The notes: a model not told the origin generated them from the letters alone. A stretch of DNA of 64,000 nucleotides from JABDLO01 sp041749255 (GCA_041749255.1 JBGTBR010000057.1:1-64000), one strand, 5' to 3'; shown: positions 1 through 9,374, counted from the first letter of the stretch. Translations and numbers: made by a program.

Positions 1-333
1 ATGTGAACTAATCGTTAAAATCCCTTAAACCGACTTATCATCACTTAGTGGTGATGGTAATATCATGCCTATAACTAAACAATAGTATTTAATTGTTATA
101 ATTATTCATTTATTATCGTTCTCACTCTGAATTGCTGATAAACATACTTCCTTTTACATGAGAATCTTACAAACAATAAAAAAAAAGTATGTAATAGTAA
201 TGTCATTTAATCGTGTAGGGAAAAACCAAATTTTAAGTTGACTGTCTTCGATATCATATCTCAGCGACTGTTTGCTATATCTCATTGGTGATTAAATGAA
301 TATAACTAAATTTTTATTCCACAAGTACTTTTT
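1..333. other. Intergenic, no gene recognised
   Basis: AT-rich stretch downstream of the nitrilase gene's stop. The only structure I see is a short hairpin near 39-56 (CATCAC, 6-nt loop, GTGATG). It is too weak and has no T-run, so I do not call it a terminator. No open frame of useful length, RNA gene or repeat shared with the rest of the window was recognised. Confidence 0.5.
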
Positions 334-1245
334 TTACCGTTTAACTGAAAAATTAAATACATCAGGCCTGGAATAATGACCCACTGCGTCAAACATTCGT
401 TTTACTTTTAAAATGAATTGAAGGTCAATATTTGCATATAATATGCCTTCCTCTGCCTCTAATGGCCCTGCCAAGATTTGTCCATTTGGGGCTACGATAC
501 AGCTATTGCCAATATTAATCCATTCTCTTTCCTCAGGATAGAGTTTTTTGAATTCATACTCATCAGGTATATCATTCAGTCTCAAAGCCATGCAAGTACT
601 GATTACAAATAGCCCGCCTTCTCTTGCAATATGTTGAATGGATTGAATCCAGTTTGGACTTTTATCCCAGGTTGGAGAAGCTAAAATCTGAGTTCCGCAT
701 TCGTATATGGCATTTCGTGCCAATGGCATAAAATTTTCCCAACAAATTAGTCCGGCTATTTTTCCCACAGAAGTATCATAGGATCGTAAAGTGGTACCAT
801 CGCCTTGTGCCCATATAAGACGTTCGCCACCTGTTGGAATTAACTTTCGGTGCTTCCCTAATAAAGTACCCTTATCACTTATAAAAAGGATGCTGTTGTA
901 TAAACTAGCATTACTGGTCTCAGAATTTCGCTCATGAATACCCATTACAACATTTATACCGGCCATTTTAGCTGATTTGCAAAGCTTCGCAGTGCTCTCA
1001 TCCGGAATAGAAACAGCGTTTTCAACAAGTTTTAGGTAAAGATCATTTAAATCTGCTCCTTTACTGTTCGGAATTAGCCACACCCAGTCAGGATATCCTG
1101 AAATGAAAGCTTCGGGAAAGACAACCAATTGGGCACCTCTTTTTCCAGCCTCCAGGATTGCCTGGCAAGCTTTTTCAACTGTCTTTTCTTTATCCAGAAA
1201 AACTGGTGTAAGTTGTGCAGCGGCTACTTTTAGAATTTTAGTCAT
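334..1245 (-). CDS. Carbon-nitrogen hydrolase (nitrilase family)
   Basis: A 303-residue cytoplasmic enzyme of the nitrilase superfamily. The catalytic triad is visible: Glu45 in FPEAF, Lys134 in KHRKLIPT and Cys168 in GLICWENF. The segment TPTGGERLIW-type after the lysine and the FISGYPDW start of the first domain fit the true nitrilase/cyanide-hydratase branch rather than amidase or NAD synthetase types, so nitrile to carboxylate plus ammonia is the likely reaction. The substrate is not predictable. There is no signal peptide. The gene stands alone, with about 260 bp to the next gene upstream, and is the first of the minus-strand single-gene units of the accessory region. Confidence 0.9.
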   Translation of the reverse strand: MTKILKVAAAQLTPVFLDKEKTVEKACQAILEAGKRGAQLVVFPEAFISGYPDWVWLIPNSKGADLNDLYLKLVENAVSIPDESTAKLCKSAKMAGINVVMGIHERNSETSNASLYNSILFISDKGTLLGKHRKLIPTGGERLIWAQGDGTTLRSYDTSVGKIAGLICWENFMPLARNAIYECGTQILASPTWDKSPNWIQSIQHIAREGGLFVISTCMALRLNDIPDEYEFKKLYPEEREWINIGNSCIVAPNGQILAGPLEAEEGILYANIDLQFILKVKRMFDAVGHYSRPDVFNFSVKR

Positions 1246-1509
1246 TCATTTCTTTTTTTATTGATTTTCATTGCATGTATATTCCAGAGCGAAATGTACA
1301 TTCACAATCTAATGAAAATATAGATAAAATCTATTGATATTGTATCTCTGATAAATAAGTTATGAAAACACTTAGATTAAAAATCCTCAACCCAATGAAT
1401 AGGCATCATTGTATTTCAACCAGTTGGGGACATCGTCAGGTATGTGCAGCTAAAAATTTGTTGTTTGTATTTCGTAATAAGCTAATTCGCTGGAAGAATT
1501 AAATTATAC

Positions 1510-2478
1510 TTAACTCAAAAGTGAATAGTTTATCAGAAGTTTTCCGTTTTCATTCCATTTAATCCATCCTTTGCCTACCGATTCAAAGTCATCACTCAAT
1601 AAGTAAACATACATCCAGTCTTGTTGGATTTTTACTGGCCTCATAAAACTATATGCTTGGTTAACTATTCCTGCATGATTTAGTGGTTTTACGTAAATAT
1701 TTTGTGTTTTAGGGTTTAAAAATTCTACACTATTTATGCTTAACAAAAACTCTGGCCAATACCTTAATTCTCCACTGAATTTACTCACGAAAGCTGTTTG
1801 ATTGCTATGTTTGTTGACTTCGATTTCAACGTATTCCCCGGTGACAGATATGGCTTTAAAATACAAGATGCCATAATCTAATTTTAGATGCTCTGGAACC
1901 AAATAGGGTGGGGCTGTTGCGATATCCATTTGGCCATATTCGGTATTTTTAAAGGTAATACTATCTGTAGGCGAATGTTCTATTATCGATTTATCTAAAT
2001 GGAGATTACCATAAAAAAACAATGTTGTGGTTTCGGTTAGATTTGGAGAAAACATGCCAAGACCTGATGATGCCTGGTCTGGAATTGGTGTTCCAATATC
2101 ACCCAATAAGCTCATTGGTTTAATATCAGGTGTTGTTGGTAGATTCGGCTGTTGCAGTTGGTTTTCTTGCTCTTTTTCTTTTTGTGATTTTAAATACTTT
2201 ACATGAAACCATGAGTAGAATCCTACTATACTTAATGCCAAAAAAATATTAAGCCTGAAAATGGACTTTCTGCTTGTTTTGTAAGAAATGAATAATGCTA
2301 TAATGAGTCCGATCACTGCAGAGATAACACCGTAACCCACAACTATAGCACCTCCAGCAAGTCCCTGATTTTTTCCAGCTTCTACTATTCCTGCATAAGA
2401 CAACCCAACAAAAAAGAAAGTTATTAATGCCAGGAAGTAAAGTAAAAAACTATAGGGTTTTAACATTCGATGCGCCAT
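1510..2478 (-). CDS. Membrane protein of unknown function, partner of VWA protein
   Basis: A 322-residue protein I do not recognise. Residues about 8-30, 40-65 and 75-92 are hydrophobic and should form three membrane segments. A charged Lys/Glu/Gln linker and a soluble domain of roughly 200 residues follow. The start codon lies only 2 bp after the stop of the upstream VWA-domain gene, so the two are almost certainly one transcript and may act together at the envelope. The soluble part has beta-rich composition but no motif I can name. Function unknown. Confidence 0.75.
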   Translation of the reverse strand: MAHRMLKPYSFLLYFLALITFFFVGLSYAGIVEAGKNQGLAGGAIVVGYGVISAVIGLIIALFISYKTSRKSIFRLNIFLALSIVGFYSWFHVKYLKSQKEKEQENQLQQPNLPTTPDIKPMSLLGDIGTPIPDQASSGLGMFSPNLTETTTLFFYGNLHLDKSIIEHSPTDSITFKNTEYGQMDIATAPPYLVPEHLKLDYGILYFKAISVTGEYVEIEVNKHSNQTAFVSKFSGELRYWPEFLLSINSVEFLNPKTQNIYVKPLNHAGIVNQAYSFMRPVKIQQDWMYVYLLSDDFESVGKGWIKWNENGKLLINYSLLS

Positions 2479-2480
2479 GG

Positions 2481-3881
2481 TTAAAATATTATTATTTTTT
2501 CAATGGTTTTTCCTTCCTTAACAATAAAGGTAAATGTATCTTTATTTCCTTTGTGCTTTCCTAACGTCATAATTTTTACTTCATACGTTCCGGGATTTAG
2601 AATAAATTTCTTTGGGTTACTACTCTCCGAAGTATACGTCCTGGCTCCTGCTACATTTTTCCCCGTGCTTTTTTCATGAAAATTAACCGTCGCGTCAATC
2701 AGGTCACCATTGGCTGTTTTGACTCCAATCATGGCTATGCCACTTTTAAAATCATGTGTAAGTGAATTGGTTACATTGGCTTTTACCTCTACATCATTTA
2801 CCTCAGCATTTATATTTATACCTTCTAAATTGAGCGCCTGATAGGTGACTTTATAATTTCCTGCCGGAACTTCCATTTGTTGTGATCTGGCATAAGTTCT
2901 GGTATTAGCGACTATGGTTCCCGTGTTTTGATCGTACATTTTTACAATTCCATCCCAGGGTTCACCATTATTGGTTGTCATAACTTCAAGAATTCCGCCA
3001 TCAAAACTTACATCCTGGTGTTTCATCTCACCTTCTTTTATCTCAACAGAAATGATGGTTCCCGGAATATCTGAATTCTCTAATGGTTTAACATCTATAA
3101 TGTATTTTCCGGCAGGCAGATATACCCGGGCCGTATCTCTGTAAGTTCTGGAGCCAGATAATTCTTTATTTGTAACCAAATTTCGTGGTCTTACCCAGGC
3201 ATCGACTGGTTCACCGTTTTTTACAGCATACACTGAAAAATTTCCTTTTGGTTTATCAACCGTCTCGGTCGTGGCCTCGGTCAATACTTCACCTAATCCT
3301 CCGGCATTATCAGCATCGTAATACTTTCCATTTCCCGCTTGTGCTGCACATTGTAATTGTTCTTTTTCTCCATCCTTAAGCCCGAAGCCAACAATGTGCA
3401 ATTTAAAATCGATTCCATTGGCTTTGGCATCCGTAACTACTTTACATATATCGCCATCGCAAGATTCTATTCCATCGGTTATTAAAATAATGGTTGCTTT
3501 GGTGTTGCTCTCCTTCAGTGAATTTATAGCCAAAGTTGCACTTCGAGCCAATGGAGTTCTACCGGTTGGGTTGAGATTTTTAACAACATTGTAAATATTG
3601 GCTTTTGAATCGTTGGTTAGATTTACCATGTATTCAATATCGTTGCAATCGCTTTTTTTACGGTGTCCATAAGCAATTAGACCGATGGTTTGGGTATCTG
3701 GCAAATTCCCAACGGTCGATATTAGTACGTCTGAAGCAATTTCCTTTTTGGTTTTATTTTCCATGGCTCCCCACATCGATCCACTGGCATCATATATAAA
3801 TAAAATTGGAGAAGGTATTTCTTGTGCATTGATGGAAAATGAAAAGCACAAAATGGCAAATGATGAAAATAGATTTTTCAT
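2481..3881 (-). CDS. Secreted von Willebrand factor type A domain protein
   Basis: I start this at 3881, where MKNLFSSFAILCFSF begins a good signal peptide. An in-frame ATG 45 bp upstream would put 15 polar residues in front of it. The mature protein (466 aa in total) opens with a VWA domain whose MIDAS is complete: D31-A-S33-G-S35, a later TGRTPLARS threonine loop and an ITDGIES aspartate. The C-terminal half contains about three repeats of 70-90 residues with carboxypeptidase-regulatory/SpaA-like character (an 'R/A-R-T-Y' signature recurs). It probably binds metal-dependent protein ligands outside the cytoplasmic membrane. It is co-transcribed with the 322-residue membrane protein that follows after 2 bp. 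Confidence 0.85.
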   Translation of the reverse strand: MKNLFSSFAILCFSFSINAQEIPSPILFIYDASGSMWGAMENKTKKEIASDVLISTVGNLPDTQTIGLIAYGHRKKSDCNDIEYMVNLTNDSKANIYNVVKNLNPTGRTPLARSATLAINSLKESNTKATIILITDGIESCDGDICKVVTDAKANGIDFKLHIVGFGLKDGEKEQLQCAAQAGNGKYYDADNAGGLGEVLTEATTETVDKPKGNFSVYAVKNGEPVDAWVRPRNLVTNKELSGSRTYRDTARVYLPAGKYIIDVKPLENSDIPGTIISVEIKEGEMKHQDVSFDGGILEVMTTNNGEPWDGIVKMYDQNTGTIVANTRTYARSQQMEVPAGNYKVTYQALNLEGININAEVNDVEVKANVTNSLTHDFKSGIAMIGVKTANGDLIDATVNFHEKSTGKNVAGARTYTSESSNPKKFILNPGTYEVKIMTLGKHKGNKDTFTFIVKEGKTIEKIIIF

Positions 3882-4001
3882 TTTGGCAGGTTTAATATAT
3901 TTATAAATGTTCCTATAGTTAATCATATAATGTTAGCAAGAATTGCAAATGAAATGTGAATGTTTGAGAATGGAAGGAATGCACTTCATCATTGGACCTA
4001 A

Positions 4002-5033
4002 TTAATCATTTACGGCACTTTCTATTATAGAAAACGTTTTTTCTTCTGCGTTTATTTGTGCTAAAATCCCATATGGTATCGTAAATGTAGGGCATGTATG
4101 ACCAAAATCCATGCCCGTGATTACAGGCATATCATCTAACATTTCCTCACTTAATACTTTCTGTATTGCTTCATCATATTCTTTCCAAAATTTGTTGTGA
4201 TAAGGTCTTCCGAGTATCATGCCATTAATGTTGTGCAATATACCCGAAGCAGCGTAATTTCTAAATATCCACCTGAAGTTTTCCGGGTCTATCATAAATT
4301 CCGACGGCTCGATAAACAATATTTTGTCCTTCCAATCTTTCGGGGAGATCCAATATGAGGTGTCTTTTAAATTTTCTAAAACTTCTAAACATCCTCCTAA
4401 TAATCTCCCATTCACGATTCCCAAACCCTGCAAAAACCGCCATCCTTTGTTTAATTCTAATTTTCTTGATTTCAGTTGATTTGCCGGGTCTGACCAATCT
4501 AACATTTCTGAAGTCCAACCTTCCGAATTGGGTTTAATAATTCCAATTTCCGCAGATGAGAACAATGTGCGTTTAATATCATCTATCTGATATGTATGCA
4601 TACCGTTGTTTTCTGCAAACCCAACCATTGTAGATGTGCCATAGAAAGATGTAACACCTGCTTTGTAAAAAGCAAAATGAGTAACTGTAGTATCTGAAAA
4701 GCCCATGAATATTTTAGGATTATCCCTGATTAATTCAATATTGATATAGCGAAGTAATCGAATGCTGTATTCGCCCCCAATATTTGAAATAATGGCTTTT
4801 ATCGACTTATCCTCAAGTGCTTCCATCAAATCATCTGCCCTTGCTTGTGGATTGCGGTAAATCCAATCTGAAGATTTTAAGGCATTCCGGGTTTCTACTA
4901 CTTTTAACCCAAAGTTTTCTTGCATCTGATGCTTACCCACTGCATATCTATGGGGAATATCACCAGCTCCACCCCAGGAAAGTGAAATGGTTGCCACTTT
5001 GTCCCCTTGTTCTAATTTTTTGGGCTTAATCAT
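4002..5033 (-). CDS. S66 family peptidase (LD-carboxypeptidase / MccF-like)
   Basis: A 343-residue serine peptidase of family S66. The nucleophile Ser113 sits in GFSDTT. The other triad residues are Glu242 (FIEPSE) and His312 (MDFGHT), spaced as in the family. Members either trim the terminal D-alanine of murein tetrapeptides (LdcA) or cleave microcin C-type aminoacyl adenylates (MccF). The long loop between residues 165 and 200 and the absence of other murein genes nearby favour MccF-like self-immunity or detoxification, but this is inference. No signal peptide. A stand-alone unit. Confidence 0.88.
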   Translation of the reverse strand: MIKPKKLEQGDKVATISLSWGGAGDIPHRYAVGKHQMQENFGLKVVETRNALKSSDWIYRNPQARADDLMEALEDKSIKAIISNIGGEYSIRLLRYINIELIRDNPKIFMGFSDTTVTHFAFYKAGVTSFYGTSTMVGFAENNGMHTYQIDDIKRTLFSSAEIGIIKPNSEGWTSEMLDWSDPANQLKSRKLELNKGWRFLQGLGIVNGRLLGGCLEVLENLKDTSYWISPKDWKDKILFIEPSEFMIDPENFRWIFRNYAASGILHNINGMILGRPYHNKFWKEYDEAIQKVLSEEMLDDMPVITGMDFGHTCPTFTIPYGILAQINAEEKTFSIIESAVND

Positions 5034-5356
5034 TTGTTTTATCTTAATGACTAATCTTTATATTTCTATTGACAATCCAACCATTACCTTCACCAGGGAG
5101 TAAGTTATCTCAAATCTCAGGTTTTCCTCGTGAGAATCGAATATATTAAAATTTTTGAAACTATTGCCGCATAATGAAGTCTTGTTAAGTAGTTTTTAGA
5201 AAACTTGCCCCCAACAAAAGAGGATAAGCGCAGATGGGTCTCATAGCACTTTATTTTTGTATAGCCCAAAATTCAATAGAAGAAGAACCTGTCTCGCTTC
5301 AGCGTAAAGATTGATCTGGCACGGGAATGCCGCATTTGCATAATTAATATGGAATC
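5034..5356. other. Intergenic, no gene recognised
   Basis: A 323-bp gap between two minus-strand genes. I see no open frame and no hairpin followed by a T-run. A short string around 5141-5156 (AATCGAATATAT) recurs near 6535 in the next gap. This is probably a faint remnant of shared intergenic sequence, too short to call a repeat. Confidence 0.4.
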
Positions 5357-6397
5357 TTATCTGTCTTTCAACCATTTTATTGCAAATATGATTTTTTTAT
5401 CTTCAATTAAATTATCAAAATTATCTCCTTGGGTAATTAGGATGTCTGGATTTACAGTTGACTTATAGATATTTATGTTTCTGTCCGCTACATAATTCGT
5501 AGCGAAATTTAAAATCAGATTGGACGCAAAATGAAAGTAACCATTTGATGTGGTGTATCCGTCAGCTGTTGGTTCTCCAACAAAAACGGTGTTAGGTCTT
5601 CCTTTAAATGCAATTGCAGTCATACTCCCTGAACTTTTTGTAACGGGCCCGATAAGTACAACAACTGGTAAAGATTGGAATTTTACATTCTGCTTGGTTT
5701 TTATTTCTGAAGTCTGATATCCACCGATCACAAAATTTCCATTTTCTATTTTCCAAGATCTAACAATGCTGTCATGAACATCGGTCTCATAACCGATTGT
5801 TTTATTGCCTAAAAATAAACTAAGTCCAGATAACATTGGATAAATATTTCCGCCTCCATTAAGGCGTAAATCAATAATATATCCTTCTTTGCATTTTCCT
5901 GATAGCTTAATCACACTATCAGAAAGAGATTGAGCAAAATTGTTAATTTGATTTTGGTCAAAAACTTGAAATGAAGGTACTCTTATATATCCTACACTAT
6001 TCAGTAATAATTCAGAATGTATTTTATTAGTTTGTGATATGGCTTTATCGTTTAAAGGTTTAAGCCATGTTAATATGGAGTCAGCAAAATTTGGATAGTG
6101 TCCATAAAATTGACTGTTAAGATAAATTTGCGAGTGGACATCATTTAATCTTTCCAATACAGAAACAAAACTTTTCATTGTATCGTGTAGTGATTGAGCT
6201 TCATTGATTTGCTCATTAAAAGTTATATCAATTTCTTTCCAGTTAACGGTTGTTCGTAATACCGAGTTTGATTTAATAAAAGCATATAAACTATCGACAG
6301 AACCTGGAAATTGTCCGAATGATATAGAACAGATACTGGTCAAAAATAAGGGTATTACTAATTTTCTAATTGTTGACTTTGAGCTGGGTATTGTCAT
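5357..6397 (-). CDS. S41 family peptidase (C-terminal processing protease type), secreted
   Basis: I start at 6397, where a short charged segment and the hydrophobic run VIPLFLTSICSISFG form a signal peptide (346 aa). An ATG 78 bp upstream adds an unrelated N-terminus. The S41 core is clear: IIDLRLNGGG, then VVLIGPVTKSSGSM with the likely nucleophile serine in SSGS, followed by VFVGEPTADGYTT. No PDZ domain is evident between signal and catalytic domain, as in tricorn/retinol-binding-like S41 members. It probably degrades peptides in the periplasm or outside the cell. A stand-alone unit. Confidence 0.85.
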   Translation of the reverse strand: MTIPSSKSTIRKLVIPLFLTSICSISFGQFPGSVDSLYAFIKSNSVLRTTVNWKEIDITFNEQINEAQSLHDTMKSFVSVLERLNDVHSQIYLNSQFYGHYPNFADSILTWLKPLNDKAISQTNKIHSELLLNSVGYIRVPSFQVFDQNQINNFAQSLSDSVIKLSGKCKEGYIIDLRLNGGGNIYPMLSGLSLFLGNKTIGYETDVHDSIVRSWKIENGNFVIGGYQTSEIKTKQNVKFQSLPVVVLIGPVTKSSGSMTAIAFKGRPNTVFVGEPTADGYTTSNGYFHFASNLILNFATNYVADRNINIYKSTVNPDILITQGDNFDNLIEDKKIIFAIKWLKDR

Positions 6398-6576
6398 TTT
6401 ACCTCGGTTGGTAACCGATAGTACTAGTTGTTTAAACATTAAACTCACGTTTTTCATTTGGAAGTTGAAAGTCAATCTTTTAAAGTCACTCTCCCCAGCA
6501 AATTGAGGACTTTTTATATCATAATATGTTCCTTTTGAAAATCGAATATATGAAAATTATTGTAGACTTCTTGTTG

Positions 6577-7284
6577 CTATTTGTCATTTCCCTTTTTCAT
6601 CCATTCGTAATCCTGTAAGACAATCTTGATACTTGAAATTACCAGTTCAGGGTCATCGTAATGAACAAAGTGCCCTGCATCTCCACTGTAAAAGAGCATC
6701 CCTTTTTCTACAGATTGAATGACGTCGGTCCAGCGGGCTACTCTGTGTTTCATTTTGGACCGAAAGAGAGCTTCATCATCAAATTCTTTGGACCGGAGTC
6801 TTGTGGGCATATCAAATCTACCACCAGTTATTATGTGTACAGGGATATTTGGCAATGGGCTTTTCGCAATCTCTTTAAATTCGGTTTTTCGTAAATCAGC
6901 CAACACTTTTCCTTCTTCCTGAATCGATTTTGGGGCATCCTCAATTCTCTTTTCAAGTCCACGTTTAATCTCGACTAACATCGAATCAATTCTCGAATCG
7001 TCCCAGTTTAATACATCATAATAATCCCGTTTATTTTGATTGTTTTCTGTAAAATCAGCCGGATCTATTATAACAAGCCCAGCCAACAACTCGGGATAAT
7101 ACACTGCAAATCCACGAACGTATAAACCACCCAAAGAATGACCAACAAGAACATAGGGCGGGTCGATATCAAGGTATTCTAAAATCCTGATTAACTTATC
7201 CGATACATTTTTAATGGTAGGTATTTCATTATCGGGTTCTGACTCGCCAATACCGGGCCTATCATACATTATCAAGGGAGCCAA
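6577..7284 (-). pseudogene. Alpha/beta hydrolase, 3' part (gene split by insertion)
   Basis: The C-terminal three quarters of an alpha/beta hydrolase. It contains the APLIMYDRPGIGES strand-turn, the nucleophile elbow VGHSLGG, the acid region and a late GHFVHYDDP histidine. The first quarter (signal peptide and oxyanion-loop strand) lies at 7465-7662. The two parts are separated by a 162-bp inserted element. Removing the element and one copy of the duplicated CTAG gives a continuous frame reading HWDKILDGSSALAPL across the junction, and an intact protein of about 307 residues. The internal ATG at 7284 might allow a truncated product, but it would lack the first strands of the fold, so I treat it as inactive. 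Confidence 0.9.
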
Positions 7285-7298
7285 TGCAGAAGACCCAT

Positions 7299-7464
7299 CT
7301 AGTGTCGTGTCACACCTATACTTGCCGATCCAAGTCTTGCTCTTTTCCAGCCTGTTTTCGGAAAAAAATCCTTACATAGCATTTACTATGCGCAGATTTT
7401 TTTTCTCAACAGCCAGAAAAATACCTGCGACTTAACCGGCAGAATATATGTGACACGACACTAG
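7299..7464. mobile_element. MITE-like insertion, 162 bp, CTAG target duplication
   Basis: The element is bounded by perfect 16-bp inverted termini that include the duplicated CTAG (7299-7314 CTAGTGTCGTGTCACA and its reverse complement at 7449-7464). The similarity continues imperfectly inwards for about 12 bp. It interrupts an alpha/beta hydrolase gene. Deleting 162 bp (the element plus one CTAG) restores the reading frame exactly, so the insertion is real and fairly recent. It carries no transposase and must have been moved in trans. A 4-bp CTAG duplication is typical of some IS5/IS4-type transposases, but the family is not established. No second copy was seen in this window. Confidence 0.9.
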
Positions 7465-7662
7465 TATTTTATCCCAATGTCCCATCGGTGTACCGAGTCC
7501 ACTTTCAAATACAATGACAGGTTGACCTTCCTTACGATTTTCAATCCCAATCGTATTTATCCAAATTTTAGTACTGTCAATGGTTATAAATCTTTCTTGC
7601 GAAAATGAATTTAGATATATCAGGATAAATACCGTAAATAATGCTAATCTCATTTTTATCAT
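7432..7662 (-). pseudogene. Alpha/beta hydrolase, 5' part (gene split by insertion)
   Basis: The N-terminal quarter of the interrupted alpha/beta hydrolase. It has a signal peptide (MRLALFTVFILIYLNSFS) and the first beta strands with the oxyanion-side motif VIVFESGLGTPMGHWDKI. Genuine sequence ends at the CTAG at 7461-7464. The last codons, up to the stop at 7432-7434, are read from the inserted element. See the 3' part at 6577-7284. The intact ancestor was a secreted enzyme of about 307 residues. Confidence 0.88.
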
Positions 7663-7701
7663 TTATATTATTTAATTGCCGAAAGTTCTGTTCCTTGACA
7701 T

Positions 7702-8244
7702 TTATTGCCATGTAATATCTTGCGTTTCTATTACTATTTCTTCATGATTAGACTTGGTTAATTTCAACTGTAAGTTATGAGTTAATTCTATAGTCGGTCT
7801 TTCGCTCAACATTAATTCAAAATAGTCGCCCCGTAAGTCATCCAATTTTATTTCAGAAATATGGACAAATTCAATTTCTCCATTACCTAAATATTTTTTT
7901 ATTTGGAATAAGTGAGCTAAATTATCATTAGCGGAGTTTTCGTTATTAAAATCCGAAGAGCTTGTAATTTCAAATTTTTCAAAAGGGTATTTCATTCCAC
8001 CCCAACCGTAATCACAATCAAATGCTAATGAAGATGCAAATCCAAAATCTGAAAAATTTGAAGAAATGTACTTTAAATCGGTAGCGAATAATCCAATAGT
8101 TAGATTTTCAGCTTGTTTGATAATATCACTCGATAATTGAACATCCATTTTCGTGAAATCATAATATTTCACACCCCTACAGCATGATGAAATGAATTGA
8201 ATAGAGAAAATTCCAACTATGATGATAGCAATTTTTACTTTCAT
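7702..8244 (-). CDS. Lipoprotein of unknown function
   Basis: A 180-residue protein with a clear lipoprotein signal: a hydrophobic stretch then FISSC, with Cys21 as the acylated residue. The mature part begins CCRGVKYYDF. It is probably anchored on the periplasmic or outer face of the envelope. The remainder is mixed alpha/beta with no motif I can name, and it resembles the small Bacteroidota lipoproteins that start with a paired cysteine. Its start codon overlaps the stop of the upstream YjbR gene by 4 bp (ATGA), so the two are translationally coupled, an exception among the single-gene units here. Confidence 0.75.
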   Translation of the reverse strand: MKVKIAIIIVGIFSIQFISSCCRGVKYYDFTKMDVQLSSDIIKQAENLTIGLFATDLKYISSNFSDFGFASSLAFDCDYGWGGMKYPFEKFEITSSSDFNNENSANDNLAHLFQIKKYLGNGEIEFVHISEIKLDDLRGDYFELMLSERPTIELTHNLQLKLTKSNHEEIVIETQDITWQ

Positions 8245-8603
8245 TTTTTTGGTATTACATTATCAATTTGTTTCCTGGCTTTTAGGGGTAATTTTTCAAG
8301 GACTAATGTGTAAGCTGTTCTAATATATTGTTCCCATTGCATTGAGTTAAACCTTTCAATACTGTCATATTGCACCCAATTGTGCCTTGCCAGATACGGT
8401 GCCGGTGTAAATCCTTCCGTGTTTGTTAAATCCTCAAAGATGTCAGGCGTTGTTTTAAAAGAACCATTCACAGGAAAGTTGTCGGGGTTAACGATAAAAA
8501 ACATTTTGTCACCTACAGTAAAACATAAATGATTTTCCCACTTTATACTTTCTTCAACCCCCTTTAATGAGAGGCAAATGTTTCTGATTTCTTCAATGTT
8601 CAT
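8241..8603 (-). CDS. MmcQ/YjbR family protein
   Basis: I start at 8603 (MNIEEIRNICLSLKGVEESI), which matches the family N-terminus. An ATG 51 bp upstream adds residues unlike the family. The 120-residue protein has the YjbR fold pattern: the short helix, LCFTVGDKMFFIV, the TPDIFEDL segment and the APYLARHNWVQYD motif near the centre. YjbR proteins resemble DNA-binding folds, but their biochemical role is not settled. The stop overlaps the next gene (a lipoprotein) by 4 bp. A copy of the dispersed intergenic repeat ends about 35 bp upstream of the start. Confidence 0.85.
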   Translation of the reverse strand: MNIEEIRNICLSLKGVEESIKWENHLCFTVGDKMFFIVNPDNFPVNGSFKTTPDIFEDLTNTEGFTPAPYLARHNWVQYDSIERFNSMQWEQYIRTAYTLVLEKLPLKARKQIDNVIPKK

Positions 8604-8636
8604 TTTGTTTCTGTCGTTTTTAGCATGCCTTATTAC

Positions 8637-8790
8637 AATTATAAAGGTTTGCAATTCCCTCCTGCTATTTCCTATATTCTATTTATTTATGCAGGACTTC
8701 GGGATGAGGCTTTGAAACTACCTTTTCAAAACTAATCATTTTAAGTTAAACTCAAATGGTTTTGCTACATCACTCCCCCTCAATGAACTT
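8637..8790 (-). repeat. Dispersed intergenic repeat, copy 1 (diverged)
   Basis: Fills most of the gap between the DinB-like gene and the YjbR gene. The best conserved core is at 8721-8745 (CTAATCATTTTAAG), followed by GGTTTTGCTACATC. The same core and the same order of blocks occur at 13.36, 18.07 and 20.78 kb, always reading the same way. This copy lacks the IS21-like tandem block of copies 3 and 4. Limits are approximate and based on alignment by eye. Confidence 0.55.
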
Positions 8791-8837
8791 TTTGTATATA
8801 GGATCACAACACGGACATATAGGTTGTTAATCTGCTT

Positions 8838-9374
8838 CTATTTCCATCCCATTCTTAGTTTTAGTGATGTTATATGGGCTAAATGATGATTACAATGCCA
8901 GGCGTAGAGAGCGATATTTTCATCTAAACGAAATTCTCTTCCATGTTCAGGATGAATAAATGTTCGTCCCAGTTGTTCTTTTGTCAGGTTGTTCAATAAC
9001 AAAGTCCATCGTTCGTGTATGCCTTCCAGCATTTTTAATGAAGGTTGAATAGACATATTCTTACTGTCAAAAAGCTCTGCCCATCGATCTTCGTAATAGG
9101 GTTTTATTGTTGGCTTGTCTTCTGTCAAAGTCAGTTTTAATCGTATCAAACTATTCATATGACTGTCCGCACAATGATGAACAACTTGTCTGATTGTCCA
9201 GCCACCATTGCGGTACGGCGTATCAAGCTGTTCATCAGTCAGGTTTTCAACTTCCAGTTGAATGCGTTTTGGAAAAGTTGAGATCTCCTTTATATAGTTA
9301 AGTAAAATCTGAGTGGTGATTTCTACCGGTTTTTTAAATTTTCCAATAGGAAACTTTATTTCTTCTGATGTCAT
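8838..9374 (-). CDS. DinB/YfiT family putative metal-dependent hydrolase (thiol transferase type)
   Basis: I start at 9374 (MTSEEIKFPIGKF), the usual N-terminus. The open frame runs 162 bp further upstream into the neighbouring gene and is not convincing there. The 178-residue protein is a four-helix DinB-fold member. The three metal-binding histidines are visible: one in VVHHCADSH and two in the C-terminal ALYAWHCNHHLAH. Close relatives are annotated as YfiT or bacillithiol transferase BstA, which join a low-molecular-weight thiol to electrophiles. A detoxification role is therefore likely, with the thiol partner unknown. Confidence 0.87.
   Translation of the reverse strand: MTSEEIKFPIGKFKKPVEITTQILLNYIKEISTFPKRIQLEVENLTDEQLDTPYRNGGWTIRQVVHHCADSHMNSLIRLKLTLTEDKPTIKPYYEDRWAELFDSKNMSIQPSLKMLEGIHERWTLLLNNLTKEQLGRTFIHPEHGREFRLDENIALYAWHCNHHLAHITSLKLRMGWK

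Noticed and set aside
1..60. Hairpin at 39-56 as a rho-independent terminator
   Set aside because: Six weak base pairs and no T-run.
5130..6560. AATCGAATATAT shared by the gaps at 5.14 and 6.54 kb as another repeat family
   Set aside because: Only about 12 matching bases in AT-rich DNA; not enough to separate from chance.
6577..7284. The 235-residue hydrolase fragment as an intact gene
   Set aside because: It lacks the first strands and signal peptide, which are found on the other side of the inserted element.
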